Origin: Fomes fomentarius
Taxonomy: Eukaryota > Basidiomycota > Agaricomycetes > Polyporales > Polyporaceae
Reading direction: 5' to 3'
DNA: 64,000 bases
Assembly: GCA_022606135.1 (NCBI GenBank)
Contig: JABYQN010000002.1
Coordinates: forward strand, 124,001 to 188,000
Positions 11,381 to 24,700 of the stretch are shown here, one piece after another (the first letter of the stretch is position 1; every line of letters starts with the position of its first letter). The notes below the pieces were generated by a model, which worked only from the letters and a program-made list of their open reading frames with translations, had not been told where the DNA came from and searched no databases. A program made the translations under genes and the position numbers.

Positions 11381-11386
11381 CTTATA
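11381..11386 (-). promoter_or_regulatory. Probable TATA box of the acyltransferase gene
   Basis: TATAAG on the minus strand, about 134 nt upstream of the preferred ATG at 11247 and immediately next to the alternative ATG at 11379. This argues against use of the upstream start. Confidence 0.45.
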
Positions 11387-13373
11387 CACCTCGGTTCTTG
11401 CCCGCGTTCACGTTGACTCCGTTCGGAACCGGAACCGTTACGGCTGACTCAAATTCAATACCTATTGTCAAACACAGTAGAGTCTGGCTCGTAGTCCGCA
11501 ATAACCTTTCTACACCGGGAAGGATCAAGTTGTTGCACGTAGCAGGCCCCCTTGCAACCGACGGCATTGAAAAGGTGACTCTTCGCGGCAAACGGCCTGG
11601 TGTCCTGCGCAACTATGAAGCAAGGGAAGCTGAGTGGCTTGAGACAGAATATATGAATGTCTATGCACTGTCGGACTGAACACCATTGTCCAGGACGCTG
11701 AGCGGCACCTAGGTGCACGTTTGCGTGTTCCCGTGTAGGTACTAGTGTAGGATCGACCCACTGTGAGCGGGGACCTAGAGCTGTTGAGATGTGGGATAAA
11801 TTTATCTGTGTAGGACATGAGCACCGAGGGTACTTAGCCTTGAAGGTTTGAACAGCGACATAGCAGGTGCAGATGCGCGCAGGGATATCGATTCCCGACA
11901 GTCTCGGAGCTGTACGCCAGCGCTCAGGGCGCACGCTAAGTAGCGCTAAGTATGTACATCTTACGGCCCTGCGGCCCGGGAGCCCATGGCGCATTGGGTT
12001 GGCAACGGGCTTGTATGCAAGGCTTGACTGAGACTCGCTAGTATCGTCCTTCCCTCATTCATAGATCATGCTCTCATGTACATTCTGCCTACCAGGTACG
12101 CCGGTCCTCGCGTACATCTGAGGGTCTGCGACTCTGCGGCGCCAGCATAGCTCAGTGTGTGCCACTGTTAGATCATATTGTGTCTAGCCTCTCCATCATC
12201 ATCATCATGCGTCTCCATGCGTTATCCTCGTGCACGTGTTCGCCCATACCACGCTCACTTGGTCGTTCACGCAGTGGCACTTACTTCAGTATGCTATGGA
12301 ACGGCGTCATGGAGGAAGACAAGCTTTATCATTCCAACAGTTATCTGGAACTTGAGTGAGCCAGGTGGGAACTTTGTTGGCACCGCGAGACGCGTCTGGA
12401 GCTTCCAAACGACGGCGGCAGCCTCAACTGATGCCGGTCAAGAGCAACACTTAGCCCGTAGCCCAAATTCGGCGAGGATGGGAGTGGGGGAGTCTAGAGC
12501 GAGGTAGCCGAAGAATGTGACAGGCAGGATGGAACAAGGTACTGAAAGTGACTTTGAGGACCAAGCATGACGAGCGAAGAGGGATTACCCCGTTTTTGAC
12601 AGACTCTGTCGTATAGCCCCGGCAATAGGCGTCCCGGAACCCGTCGCAGTGCGTTGCTCGGACAGACGAGGTGCGGAAGGGATGGTAGGAGCGCAATATA
12701 CCACAAGTCTCCTCTCGATTACTACACTCATCCGCATTCGTTCCTAAATAGGAGACGATGTGCTGAGTGGGTCTGGAGAGCAGGCGCACAGGACGCGAAG
12801 ATGTCTAACTGACACGGATCGAATGCTCGCACCACCGAAAAACTGCACTTTGCGGAAGAGCGCGCGACAACGCCGTGCAATCGCCATGGTCCCCGAACGC
12901 TCGCTCTCCTATCCGAGCTCGGGGAGCAAGTTCTTCGTCGGCTCCAGTCATGCACGTCCCGTCCTCTTCGTCGCCTAGGCATCTATCTTGCCATCCTCAC
13001 TTAGATTTCCGCCACGGCCATCGAAAGACGGGCCTCGCAGTCGCCGAGCAGCTGCGGTCTGTGTTGGACACGACGCATCGTCCCCAAGGCAGAAGTCGGG
13101 TTTCGAATGCAGTTGGACAGATCAATTCTCACTGTCAGCGAATCACGACGCAGTCCATCCAGACAGGTCGACTGCTTAATATATATTGCCCATGCCCGCG
13201 CAGAGCCGCCTGTCCTTCCCCACCTTCCTCCTCCCGAACTGCATTTTTACCATCTCTCCCATCTCTTCACCGCTTCCTCTTATCCCTTCACCATCTACCA
13301 CTTATCTCCTCCCCCCGTCTCATCTGCACTGGCGCCCCTCCTTCCTTCCTCTTATTGTCCCAGCTCCAGCAAT
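11387..13373. other. Divergent intergenic region
   Basis: Separates the acyltransferase (-) from the MFS transporter (+). It contains a short (ATC)n run near 12191-12206 and a strongly pyrimidine-rich leader at about 13200-13370 directly before the transporter ATG, as in many highly expressed fungal promoters. No conserved frame is seen. Confidence 0.5.
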
Positions 13374-16300
13374 ATGTCTGCGACTCGCCCGACCTCACCT
13401 GCAACTTCTCTCCACTCCAACATGAGTACTCCCACTAAAAGCCATCGAGAACTCACCGAGAAGTCAGACCAAGGCCACCGCACAGTGGACACCACCCCTC
13501 CCGATGGAGGGCGAACAGCGTGGTTGACCATAGCTGGCGCGTGAGTCCTCCAGTCTCTCAGTGACGTTAAATGACACTCATGTACCCCCGTCATTAGGTG
13601 GATGGTGCAGTTCTGTACCTTTGGGTGAGCCGCCTCCTCTCTCAGTGCTCGCCGCCCCGCCTCATTCGGTGCTCGGTAGCTATATCAACGCATTCGGTGT
13701 CTACCAAGGTACACTCACTAAAACGGTCGATCAACCGCACCACGAATCCGTTGGCACCACCTGACCCTGCTCATTTAGACTTCTACGTCCGCGACTTCCT
13801 CTCTCACGAGTCTCCATCGAACGTCAGGTCAGTACGACCTCCATTGATCGGACTGCTGACGGCCTCGTTGGGGTTGGACACCTCCTGTCCTGCTGCACAC
13901 TGACATCTTCCCATGCAGCTGGATCGGAAGTCTCCAGCTGTTTTTGATGTACGCCCCCGGCGTCTTCGTCGGACATGCATTCGACGCCGGTTACTTGTCA
14001 GTTCCCTTCCCTTCAGTCTTCGGATCTCCGGCGAACAAAGCACTAACGAGCATCGGCCTCGGCGGATTAGTCACCATGTTCAGATAGCCGGATCTATCCT
14101 ACATGTCTTTTCAATATTCATGCTCTCCCTAACACAGCGGGACCACTACTACCAAGCGAGTCCTCCCTCCATTCTCAACGCGGCCATCTGCTGACGCTTG
14201 TTGCCTCGCCCATATCCTGTGCTTCTGTTCGCGTACTGCTCGCTCTAGGTCTTTCTGTCACAGGGCGTTGGGGTTGGGCTCGCTGTGGGCCTTCTCTTCA
14301 TCCCTTCGCTCAGCATCATCTCGCACCATTTCCGAGACCGGCGCGCGCTCGCGACCGGTATCGCCGTTTCCGGCGCATCATGTGGAGGGATCATCTTCCC
14401 CATCATGCTCAACCACCTCTTCTCCAACCCTGCCATCGGTTTTGCGAACGGAGTCCGGACGAGTGGCGCTGTCATCGCTGCACTACTCGCGGTGGCGAAC
14501 CTGATCATGAGGACCCGTCTTCCACCCAAGGAGGGTGGCTTCCTGTCCATGTTCAACGCTCAGGTCATGCGCAAGATCCTATCTGACGGCGCGTATACAT
14601 CCTCGGGCGCAGGGTATGTACTTGGCGTTCCGATCTCTCCTCCTTGAGACGCTGAAGTGGTCCTGGCTGTGCAAAGTGCGTTCTGTGCGAACCTCGGCAT
14701 GTTCGTCCCCTGTGAGTACCTCTTCGGACATCCCATAGGCTGTGTGGTGCTGAACGATGAACGGGACCCTAGTCTTCTATCTACAGCTCTTCGCCGCGGA
14801 CCATCACGTCGACACAACCGTCACGACATACATCGTACGTATCGATCGGAGGTGAATTGTTTCAATGTGTTGATACGTTTTTTTCTTCGGCTTCTCAGCT
14901 CGCGATCCTAAATGCCGGAAGCACGCTTGGGCGCACGATCCCCGTGGCCGTCGCACCGAAACTCGGAGTGTACAACATGCTCCTCGCAGCGCTGCTCACC
15001 TCCGCCGCCCTCATTTTTGCCATCTTCGGTGCGTCCAACACTCCCAGCGTCATTGTTGTGGCGGTGTTATTTGGGTTTTCGTCTGGCGCGTGTAAGTCCC
15101 TACATTTCAATTCGCTCCAGTCCCTGCATCATAGCGTTGATTGACGACATCTTTACCACGTATGGCATTCCCTGTGTCTTCCGTCTTCGGAATTCTATGC
15201 CTCCATACACCTCACACCCGGTTCATTTGGCTACGCACGACTTCCACCTCGCCCCGGCGCCACATGAACGCACGCTGCGATACTCATCACCGGGTGGCCT
15301 CACGCCGGCCTCCTGGTTCCCATATTGATCCACCGGTGACTACACATGCCTATTCGACCTGACTCTTGGACACCGACTTGGGATATCCCATTCATGTCAA
15401 TGGTCGCAAACATCTCCGCCACCTTCTCTGTCGGCTCTGGGCGTCCGGCCTGTCGCCACACACCATCCCCATGCACACTCGCGCTCGTTCTGCCCTGGGA
15501 TGCTCAGACGTATCGCTGATCCCACCCTTGCTCGGTATGCTCTCTAACGATCTGAGCGAACTCGGGTACGTACACTCTTCCCTCCGCCTTCCCGGAAGCT
15601 CATGGTTACGAATATGACACAATAACCTAACCTTGCCCGACTTTTTCCATTCCTTCTTCGCGCTATGCCGCACACTTCCGCCGCGATTATCGACGCTCGC
15701 CCATTCGTCTCATCGCCCGGTCCTCTCGCGCTCGCATCACCCTACGTCATACGCCTGATATCAACCCCAACCCATCGGTCTGTCTTATTGGCTTCTGGTC
15801 CTGGCCTGGATACCGGCGTATCGTCTGCTGGGACGTAAACCTCACGACATCGCCGACCATGATTATGATACCCGCCAAATATAACTCGCCTACACGCACA
15901 CACGGCTGACACAGCCTGCGGATGGGGCTCGCGTTCTCGATCGTCGGCGTCTCCAATCTCCTGGGCACGCCCATCTTCGGCGCACTCCTGAACACTCGCG
16001 CGCACACCGCGACGCACGATTCAAATTTGGACTCGAACTCGAGTACGCCGAACGACCCGCGGGTCTGGTGGAAGGCACTCATCTTTGCAGGGGTACGTCC
16101 ACTCTTCTTCCTGAGGTCCAGATCATCCTTCTGCTTCTCCCGTCCTTCCATCTTCGTCCGCATCTACCTATCCTGTTCGTTCCACTGGCTATCCATGCTT
16201 TCAATCTCTTCACCCGCCTACTCACTCGCACGTTCGCGTTCACTCTCGCTTTCGCCATCATTTCACCGTAATGGGCGTCTTCAGTGATGTTCTCCTTCCA

Positions 16301-16729
16301 AGCCCTCCTATTCCTATCCTCATACCCCCACCCTCTCCTCCTGTCCTTCTCGTCATCCAGTCATATACCCTTCTCTCCATCTTCCATACGTTCCCACCTC
16401 ACCCCAACCCTCTTCTCGCCATCCCCACCTTCCCATGCCCCCCGCATGTGTACTGCCCTTTACCCGTATTTGTCGACTTCTCGTTCCGATCCCATCCCAC
16501 CCCTTCTCATTTTGAGCCCGCCTCGCGCCCTCTCGTCTCTCGCCCCCATGCGCGTCATATTCGTTTGGGAGCTCACGCCCTCTTTTTTTTTCTACCCTCT
16601 CCTTCTCTGCCACCCGCGTCCTCGCACGGGTGTCTCCAGGTCTGCATCGTGGCCGGCTTCCTCTGCATGGCCGTCTCCCGCACCATCTTCGTCCGGCGCC
16701 GGGCGTCGCGTCGCATTTCGCGAGTCTAG
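13374..16729 (+). CDS. MFS transporter, monocarboxylate (MCT/Mch) type
   Basis: Thirteen exons: 13374-13540, 13598-13624, 13680-13708, 13779-13827, 13919-13996, 14071-14155, 14249-14613, 14677-14711, 14773-14834, 14899-15091, 15508-15565, 15915-16092 and 16640-16729; 1416 nt, 471 aa. A cytosolic PPDGG stretch precedes helix 1, as is typical of the family (DGGRTAWLTIAGAWMVQF). Then come GYINAFGVYQ, SWIGSLQLFLMYAPGV, HHFRDRRALATGIAVSGAS (the MCT loop), SLIPPLLGMLSNDL and GLAFSIVGVSNLLGTPIFGA, giving about 12 membrane segments. Such proteins carry small carboxylates or related solutes across plasma or mitochondrial membranes; the substrate is unknown. Intron 6 (14156-14248) starts GCGAGT, a GC-AG intron. 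The last introns are long (416, 349 and 547 nt). All phases agree. Confidence 0.85.
16093..16639 (+). other. Long pyrimidine-rich last intron of the MFS gene
   Basis: A 547-nt intron, ten times the usual size here, made mostly of C and T on the coding strand with runs such as CCTCTCCTCCTGTCC. Phase 0 on both sides; GTACGT donor and TCTCCAG acceptor. The open frames in it are composition artefacts. Confidence 0.65.
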
Positions 16730-17702
16730 CATGGCCGCTACGTGCGTTACGAACCAGACATTCCCAGCCGATTTCGAGACGCATGGATTACGGGTCCACG
16801 GGCTTCGCGTTCCTGGCCTGGCCTGGGCTCGAGCTCGTTCCGTATTTGCCGAAGGGTGCGGGAAACGATGATGTTGTACATACTTGCATACGACACAAAC
16901 ACAGCGGATCATGCATGATGGTGAAGAGCACCGGGTGAGGCCTGGGAAGGCAGGAAGTGTAGGTCGGGCTCCAGCGTCCTTGGCAGTGTGTAATACACTG
17001 ACACGACGACTCGGAGTCCGCGAGGCACAGCTGCGGTCAGTTAGTTATCTTGAATGTTTGTATAGACGTCCCCAACGACTTAAATTGACGCTTTCCATCG
17101 ATAGTATCATCGACTTAGCCTTATGGCAGATGTAGCCTCGGACGTGTCCGCCGTCCAGCATTACTAGGAGGCCATCGGCACGCACGAGCCGCCAAACACA
17201 GCTAACTCAGTAGACGAGAACCTCGCCCTTGTGTGCCAACCTCACTTTCAACACGGAGCATTGCACCTGGGTCCTAGTGAGTGACCGGAGCTCAGATCGG
17301 ATACTTCCGGAATCAAACTCTTTCGTCATGGCGAGCAACATCTGTTCACTGGTTAGTCCACGGACAGCAGATATCGAACGGTCCCCTCCTCCCGAGTCGT
17401 CGTACACCATGTGTCGTCTGGTAAGAGTCCTGCGGCTTGCCGTGAATCGGAGGACAGGCCTGCCATACTGCGTCGTCCTCATTCAGTCACAGTGGACACA
17501 TTCCTTGACTTGATTTTGCACAAAGAGCGCCGCATTACCCGCTTACGACTGTTTTCATAGATGCGTAAGATCTGATTAGTACGTATACATTGGCAAGTCG
17601 TGACGTGCAGTAATACAACATAAAGCAGCGCAGATAGACAACTTGTACGCGCTCTTTTTCGCCCTTGTCCAACTGACTCTGATGCTACAGGAGCTATATT
17701 GC
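16730..17702. other. Convergent intergenic, no gene
   Basis: 3' flanks of the MFS gene and AA9 copy 2. Short overlapping open frames on both strands near 17207-17513 have no recognisable family. Confidence 0.5.
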
Positions 17703-18707
17703 TCACCCGCGCCAGACAGCCTAAGGAGTGAACTTGTTAGTCAAAGCGCGACTTCAATCAATCAGCGGGTTGTACTTACGGGGCCGGGCTGAGTGTAGTT
17801 AGCGGGGATAGGGTACTGAGATGAAGGTTGTCGGCGGTCAGTACATCCAAGTAAGACAAGAATGAGAATCTGCAAGGCGACTCACGTTGATATTGATGAG
17901 GATACCGGGCTCGTTGCCAGTGTAGACGCCGGGGATGGCGACCAGGGGGCCAGGCGTGCCGCTTCCGCCCCCGGTGACGTTGATCTGACCGCAGGAGATC
18001 TGAAGAACGCAGGAACATTGAGCATCGGAAGTGGAAGTGGCAAAGGAAAGCCTAGGTACTCACGTAGAACTGCGCGCCGCCGTACGTCTGTGCGACGTGG
18101 AGAGCGATCTGCTCGATGCGGACGAGGTACTGGCCGCTAGGGAGGCTCTGGGGGATCGTGAACGTCACGCCGGGGACGTTCTGTCCGGGGAACGAGATGG
18201 TGCTGCCACCGTCGGTCACGGCGGTGATCTCGTACACTTTGAACCAGACGCTGCCGGAGCCGTCCCAGTTCTTGACGTCGGTGCCGGAGGGCGCCTTTGC
18301 GAGGTAGACGTTGATGACGCCGGGGTGGTACGCGTTCTGGTTCGCCCAGTAGCCGAGCTGCGAGCCAGCAGCGACGTTGATCGTCTCGGCGGTAGCCTGG
18401 GTCTCGGACGTGTAGCAGCGGAAGTCTGCGCTGGTCACATCGGTAACCTGGACAGAGATGATGTGTCAGTCTGAAGAATGCGGGAGCAGAAGTAGAAGTA
18501 AGAGGTGTACGTACGGGAGCCTGGGTGTTGTAGTTGTTGGTCCGTCGGACGTTGGCCCAGTCGGGGGTCTTTGTCCCACCTACAACCAGGTTGGGGAAGG
18601 TGTCTGTGGGGATGTCAGTGGACGGAATCCTCCGGCTAAGAACGCGACATACAGTGCGCAACGGCCTGGGAGGCAAGGGCCGCGAGAACGAAGACAGACG
18701 CGAGCAT
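17703..18707 (-). CDS. AA9 lytic polysaccharide monooxygenase, copy 2
   Basis: Six exons: 18707-18653, 18603-18515, 18447-18064, 17999-17886, 17815-17780 and 17720-17703, with lengths 55, 89, 384, 114, 36 and 18 nt, identical to copy 1 (231 aa). The signal peptide [17 protein letters not shown] is followed by brace His18. His89 lies in [16 protein letters not shown]; His165 and the AQFY Gln/Tyr pair are kept, as are Cys59 and Cys179. It ends PGPAVWRG without a CBM1. The protein differs from copy 1 at many positions around the substrate face (for example [15 protein letters not shown] for [16 protein letters not shown]), so the copies are old enough to have diverged in preference. Secreted, copper-dependent oxidative cleavage of polysaccharide. 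Confidence 0.95.
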
Positions 18708-18775
18708 GTTGGACGAGGACTGAAAGACAACACCTGGGGCCTGAGAAGAGCGTAGTAGATCGCCGACAACCTAGA

Positions 18776-18782
18776 TTTTATA
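18776..18782 (-). promoter_or_regulatory. TATA box of AA9 copy 2
   Basis: TATAAAA on the minus strand, 69 nt upstream of the ATG, matching the element of copy 1. Confidence 0.6.
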
Positions 18783-21700
18783 CGCGCAGATATTCCGCGG
18801 TGGCCGAAGCACAGTTCCCGTCAAGCCGACATTCAATCATCCGACAGCATCCTCGTTGCGTCATTATGCATTAGGTCTGGGCGCCATGGAGGATCGCGAG
18901 ACCGTGTGGGCGGACAAGTGCAACACGGGATTGCGCAGGAAGGCGCGAGCAAGTTGTGCGTCGACCACAAGCAACGCGAAAGCGGAACATGCACGGCAAA
19001 AATCGCTCGCGAGAGCATCATCTGACATGGGAGATGATATTGGGCCGTTCTGCGCGAGAACGACAATGCGGCATGAGTAACATAATGCGCCGAGGATGGT
19101 CCACCTCGACGGGCGAGTGCTCAATCAGCTCGGCTAGCTACTCACTCACCAAGTCAGATTCCGAATTCCTCTTCTTTAGTACGCCGGATTTGCCGACCCC
19201 CGCAATCGGATACCTCCGCATCGAACGCTTCGTTCTGCGGGGTCGATAATCGCGCTTCGTACAGAAGCGCAAGTATACCCGCCGCGGTACCCAATAGGAA
19301 GGCTTGGCAGTCAACGAACCACGATATCATGAGTGCTCAGTAAAACGAGAGAATCAAGACTTATCTCCTAGATGCTTGGCAGTCGGCCGCATCACGAGTG
19401 GTCCGAAATATCCGGAATATAACCAGTGTTGTCGCGACCAGCAGCCAAGTAATCGTCGTTACCCGCTCGCTCGTCTCAACGACCACTTCTGGGCAACAAC
19501 TTCTGCGAGCTCAAGAATAGAGTTATAGACGTTGAGGAGCCGCCTATAGCCATTGGAGCAGAACCACGGTTGAGGAAGAGCCTGGCATTAAGCAGCGCTG
19601 CAGAACTTCGGAGATATGACTCGCCAATGCATTGAGAACTTCGGCGCTGACTGCGTCCAAACACCGGGGGCATAAATCTGTGTAACGAGCTGGTACACTC
19701 TGATCAAATGACGGTCAATGAACGAATGTATCAAGGGTGATGCAGCACGTTACACTGTAATCACACGCTGGATGTCTGATGGTCGAAGAATGAGTATAAG
19801 TATCCTTCATATCTTCATCGCACAGTGTGCCACTCAACCCATGTGTAGATTCGATGACTCGGTGTAAGCGATAGCCATGCGTGCAAGTCCTTCTGTCGAG
19901 AAAAGACCGGAAAAAACTTTGGAGGGGTGAGTAGTAGGAAGACCAGTTCTAGGTGCCGTGAGGAGCCTTTCGTGTCGACGTCATCGTCAACAAAGTCTTG
20001 CATTGTGCACATTGAGATATTATGTAATGCTCAGACGGGCGCTCCGCGTCTGTCGGAGTCATTTCCGGCCGGCGCCACCTGTTGACGCGCGCCAACCAGA
20101 CTCTGATAATCATTGACAGACATTCGCAATCAATCATATACAGCAGGATACTCTACAAGGAACAATTCAAGGTTGTGCGAAGAGAGTCGGAAGGATACTT
20201 ACTTACTCACCATCGTCGCGGCATTCAACACTTGAACCGCGACTGTGGCGCACGTTGGTTTCCCCGCGTCCCAGCACGTCCATACACGCGTCCCCAGTCG
20301 CCCGAGAAACGCGTGCACAAGCAAAAGCAAGGGAGCGGGTACTCACCCCGGGGGCCACGAGAAGGCCTGCGCCACACTGCCCCGAGAACTCTCATTCAAC
20401 CGTGTCCTCCCCTCTGCCAGCGCGCTTGCGAGTCTCGCCCGTTTGGGGCTTCTCCTCTTCGGCGCCGGCGTCCAGTTCGCCCTGTTGATCTTCGCCGGAC
20501 GTCTTGCATCGCAGGTCAACGCCGCTTAACTGCAACGCGCTGCGAAGCCGGCACCGAGCAGTCATTAGCGTCGCAGTGTCGTCGATAGTCGCGTCCGAGT
20601 TGTCGCCACAGAGCCACAGTGCAGAAACGCAGTATAACACAGAAACAATCTTCGCGGTCCATATGCCCGAGGGCAGCAACTTCAGAGGGCATCAAGATAT
20701 AAGCATAGCACCCCAAGAGCTGGATAGGAGAGGCGCGACGATGAGCGAGCGACAGGCGGCGAGGGGCGGTGGCGAGGGCAGGTCGACATACCTGGGAGTG
20801 GCGTTGTAGTTGGTGTTGGGGGAAAAGATGGGGACGGAGGATCGCCGCCCTTTAGTACGCGTAGAATACAAGGTTCACACTCCGCAGATCCAAGGACGCT
20901 AGTGACGATCAGATAAAGGATAACCGGAGGACAAAGCAACGCTTTGGCACAAGGCAGCAGCATCAGTGGCAACCCTTGCGGCATCGCCGCCTCAAGGCGC
21001 GAAGCGCACCGCACTGCTGTGTCCTAGGAGAACAATGAGCACAGACAAAGCAAGGAGGCTGTTATAGATGCTCAGAGGCAGTGGGCCCGTGTAGAGAGGA
21101 AGCACAGAATGTGGTTCATGAGACGCCGAGTCCACCACGAGGGCCTGTGCCATGTCTTAGGTTTGTGTGTGTTTGGTAGTGTGGGCGTTGGTTTCCCACA
21201 ACCCGGGAGAGGCGGCGCGACTGTCCGCTGCTACTGTATGCCTCATAACTTGTTGAAGAACAAGAGAAGTCGCGGATTGCAGTCATCCACTGTGGGCAGA
21301 GTGCGGGGGATTTGGAATAGTAAAAAGCGTGCTGGGAGAGGGCGAAGGTACACATGCGCCTTCGCACACAGGGGGAAGTACCTCGTTGTCGAACGACGAA
21401 GATGAGTGCATTTGGGGAGCAGAAGGTGGAGTTGCATTGAGGTTCCTACTGAAGTACTTGTACATTTCAAGTCAGCTTTGCCGTCACATGACCGTGTTCT
21501 CCCACAGAACATCACCCGCATAAACTCAGACGCGTGCGGCGCCTGAACGGTCAAAACACCGGACTGCTCGCGCGTCTTGCACACGCACATCCCGTCGTTC
21601 GAGACTGCCACAGATAGGAGCCGGAAGCAGATTTGTAGCTCGTCATGAGCGTCGTCTCTAGAGCCTCGGGGTCACCACTGACCAGAGTTCCAGCCACGTC

Positions 21701-24700
21701 GGGACGGCGGTTTACGTACCTCGCACACGACCGCGCACAAAATAGCCCTCTCTCGGCTATGCAGCAACCCAACGCACGTTCCTCGGAGCTTGGTGCGTGC
21801 ACCATTCACTACGTCAAGCCCGCGCGCGACAACAGCCAGCGTCTTCGGAGCCTGTAGCCAGTTGTAAACCAATATGACACTGTGCATCGGATTCTGAAAG
21901 CCCGATCAGTGATATGTCGACTCTACGAACGCAGGTGCGCCCCCACATACATTCGTAGATGAGTCATGGTGCATGACGCACGATGCAGAACGCTTCCTGG
22001 AGGACGGCTCCCACCTACCCGAAGAACCCCTATAGCGGAGTGCAGATTGACGGAGTGCGAAATGCGGGTTCGTGGGCGGTGGAAGAAGAAGAAGCAGGCG
22101 AGAGGATGCAAGGGTGGAGATGGGGAGTGGGAGCTGGGAGCCCGGGACGTACCGTATTGCTGCGAAGCTCCCATCACCGTCGAGGCATAAGGGCGAGACG
22201 AGGAATTGCTGACCGACCTTCGAGGGCAGAACGCATGGCGGAGCAAATCGATGCGCGAAGCCCTACGCCTGAGCTCCGCCAGGGACCGAATCCGGCGGGA
22301 AGGCACAGCCTCGCCGCCGCGAGGGTAGATTAGACGGCGGGATGCTATACATATGCAAGTGCACATCAGAATGGGAGCGGGGATTTCCTCACGTACGTAC
22401 GTGCGTTGCTCTGTCCGGGCGTTGGCGTGCGTCCGAGTCTCCACATAGACTGAAGTATTTGAGGCGTACCTGGCTGAGGCAGCCGGACCTACGTGTCGGG
22501 GTCGAGGTCGAGCCTATGCATCAGACCGACGTAGATGGAGTATGACTGTATTCCCATCACCGAACCATGTTGTGCTTCGTTCGGCAAGGCCCAACAAGAA
22601 GTGTGGCATGGCAGCCTGGACTTCCTCGCAGAGCGACGTAGAAGGCTGGTATGTGTGGCAGATACGTGTTGAGGAATGAGCGGCCGTAACAGCTCGAAGT
22701 TCAAGTTGCATCACCTCCCTGCTATTGGATGTACGTGTGCCGGATCCTATCCACTGAGGTAAGCACTGCGAAGGAGCCGCACACGGGTGGCGGACTCTCG
22801 TTCAAGTTGACGCACCACTGCCCACTGCGACTCTAGACCATCCCGGTCAACCATAGTTCGAACCCCTAAAGAGAGAGCGAGAGTGAGTGAGGCAGGAAAT
22901 CCAGAAGTTGAGCACGCCAAGCCATCCCGACCAAGTGGAACAACACCCGCAGGCCAAAGACTCGGGGTCTAGCGCACCCTGCAGATCAACACTAGCACTC
23001 ACTCAATGGCGACGGGACCTTCCGAACTTCGAGACGGGCGTTGCGTGCCTTGTGTGAGGGCGACTGTCAATCTGTGAACCCCGCGAAGTCGAGGGTGCGG
23101 GTCGTCGTCCGCGGGGCGAACGTATAAGGTGGCGAAAAGAAGAGAGGATGCATCCTCTGCGTCCCGGGCTGACGCAGGGCACGGGAGTGGGCGAGCCGCA
23201 TAGAGGAGTCGGCGAGCTATACCCGAGTCTGCGGGCTGCATGAGGGTCGACTCTCGCTCCGAGCTCGGGTGCATTACTGGGGATGAACGTCAGCACTCGT
23301 CATTGAAAAGGATAATGGACATCGTACCACAAACCCTTAAAGCACGAAGCATTGGTTCCCTCGCTGCGCTGCGCCCCCACCCGGGCTTGAACTCGTGAGT
23401 GCGCACCGACTGCATCGACTCGCACATGCAAGACGGATAAGAGCAAGGTTGCGAAGAGAACAGAGCCTCTGGAGTTCTCGGATCTGAGCCCCTGGCTTCC
23501 GGGGGTTTGCGAGTATCCGGGCCCCTTCCCGGCATTCCCGCTTCCCACTTCAGACTTGGGAAAGAGCCCTGCTATGCACGACTGCAATTTATGACTGCAC
23601 TTATTTATGACTGCACTTATAGCTATACTCTGACCCACACACGCGCATCCTGCATCGCACATCGCCGTGGGGCGGCTGAACGTTTCGGCCTGAACCGAAG
23701 CTGGAACGACGGAAGCCCTGGCAGACGCCACCTCGCAATATCCCGGGTGCATCGTGCATAGTGTAATGTGCAGATCGCAGCCGTACGAGCTCGGCTGAGC
23801 TCAATCTGGGTACAACAAATACCTCGTACGGCGTACGGTGAGACTGCGCGTGAATCCGCCACTCTGACGCTGTGGGCGCCTACTGTGGCTCGACAACCTT
23901 CTTCCCTGCAAGAGAGTCGGTTAGTCTCTAGAGGATTAGGAGTCCTCGTGCACACAAACGGGGCCCGAAGGGGAGACGTAAGTACGTACTACGTACCGTG
24001 AGGTCGAGTTCGAGTGATCATGAAACAAGTGTCGCTGTTCGGATGCACGCGGAGCGAAGCGGCACCGGCGCACTGGCGTATTGAGGAAGTGCGCACATAG
24101 ACGTCGAACTGCCGGCGGAGAAGGTGTTCTCTGTGCACGCTCGGCATACGTATGCTTTACCTCTTTGTTGTGCACTGCCTGGCACCTGTCCAAGGAGCCA
24201 AGGAAGAGAGGGTTTGGCTGGACGTCATACATTCGTTCAGCGTGCTGCGCTTGTCGCGGTAGTTATAGCTATCGGAGGCCGAACGGACATCGCCAGGGGT
24301 TCTGACCTGCGCAAGTGACCTACACGAGTGTTCACGAGACCGCTGCTCATGCAGGTCTTGTCATCCTACTTGAGATCCTAGGACGCGGAGTATGGCGTGC
24401 ATCCGCGTCCACACAGGAGCGCCCGACCGCCATGGGAGACGCAAGAACGGGAAACGGAGCGCGGAGGCAAAAGAGCGGAAGATGTACACATACCTACAAA
24501 CGCCGGAAGTGCCCAACCGACAGCTCAGCTCGATCGAGGCACGGAGCGCACAAAATTAAGCCTATCTGCCGGGCGGAGGTTCAGACGTTGGCGCGGACGT
24601 GTTGACGAGCGTCGGGCGGCCATAGGTAGGAGATGGCTGTCCCTGCCCTAGTGTGAACGTCTGTCAGTGTGGGCCTTCGAGATCCAAAGGGGCACTGGCG

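Noticed and set aside
11455..11994. 179-codon minus-strand frame upstream of the acyltransferase
   Set aside because: It overlaps several other equally long frames on both strands and has no conserved block; likely chance.
16271..16729. Long Pro/Ser-rich plus-strand open frames
   Set aside because: They lie in the pyrimidine-rich last intron of the MFS gene; only the last 90 nt, in one frame, are its true final exon.
22845..22870. GTTCGAACCCC resembling a tRNA T-loop
   Set aside because: No acceptor, D or anticodon stems upstream or downstream on either strand.
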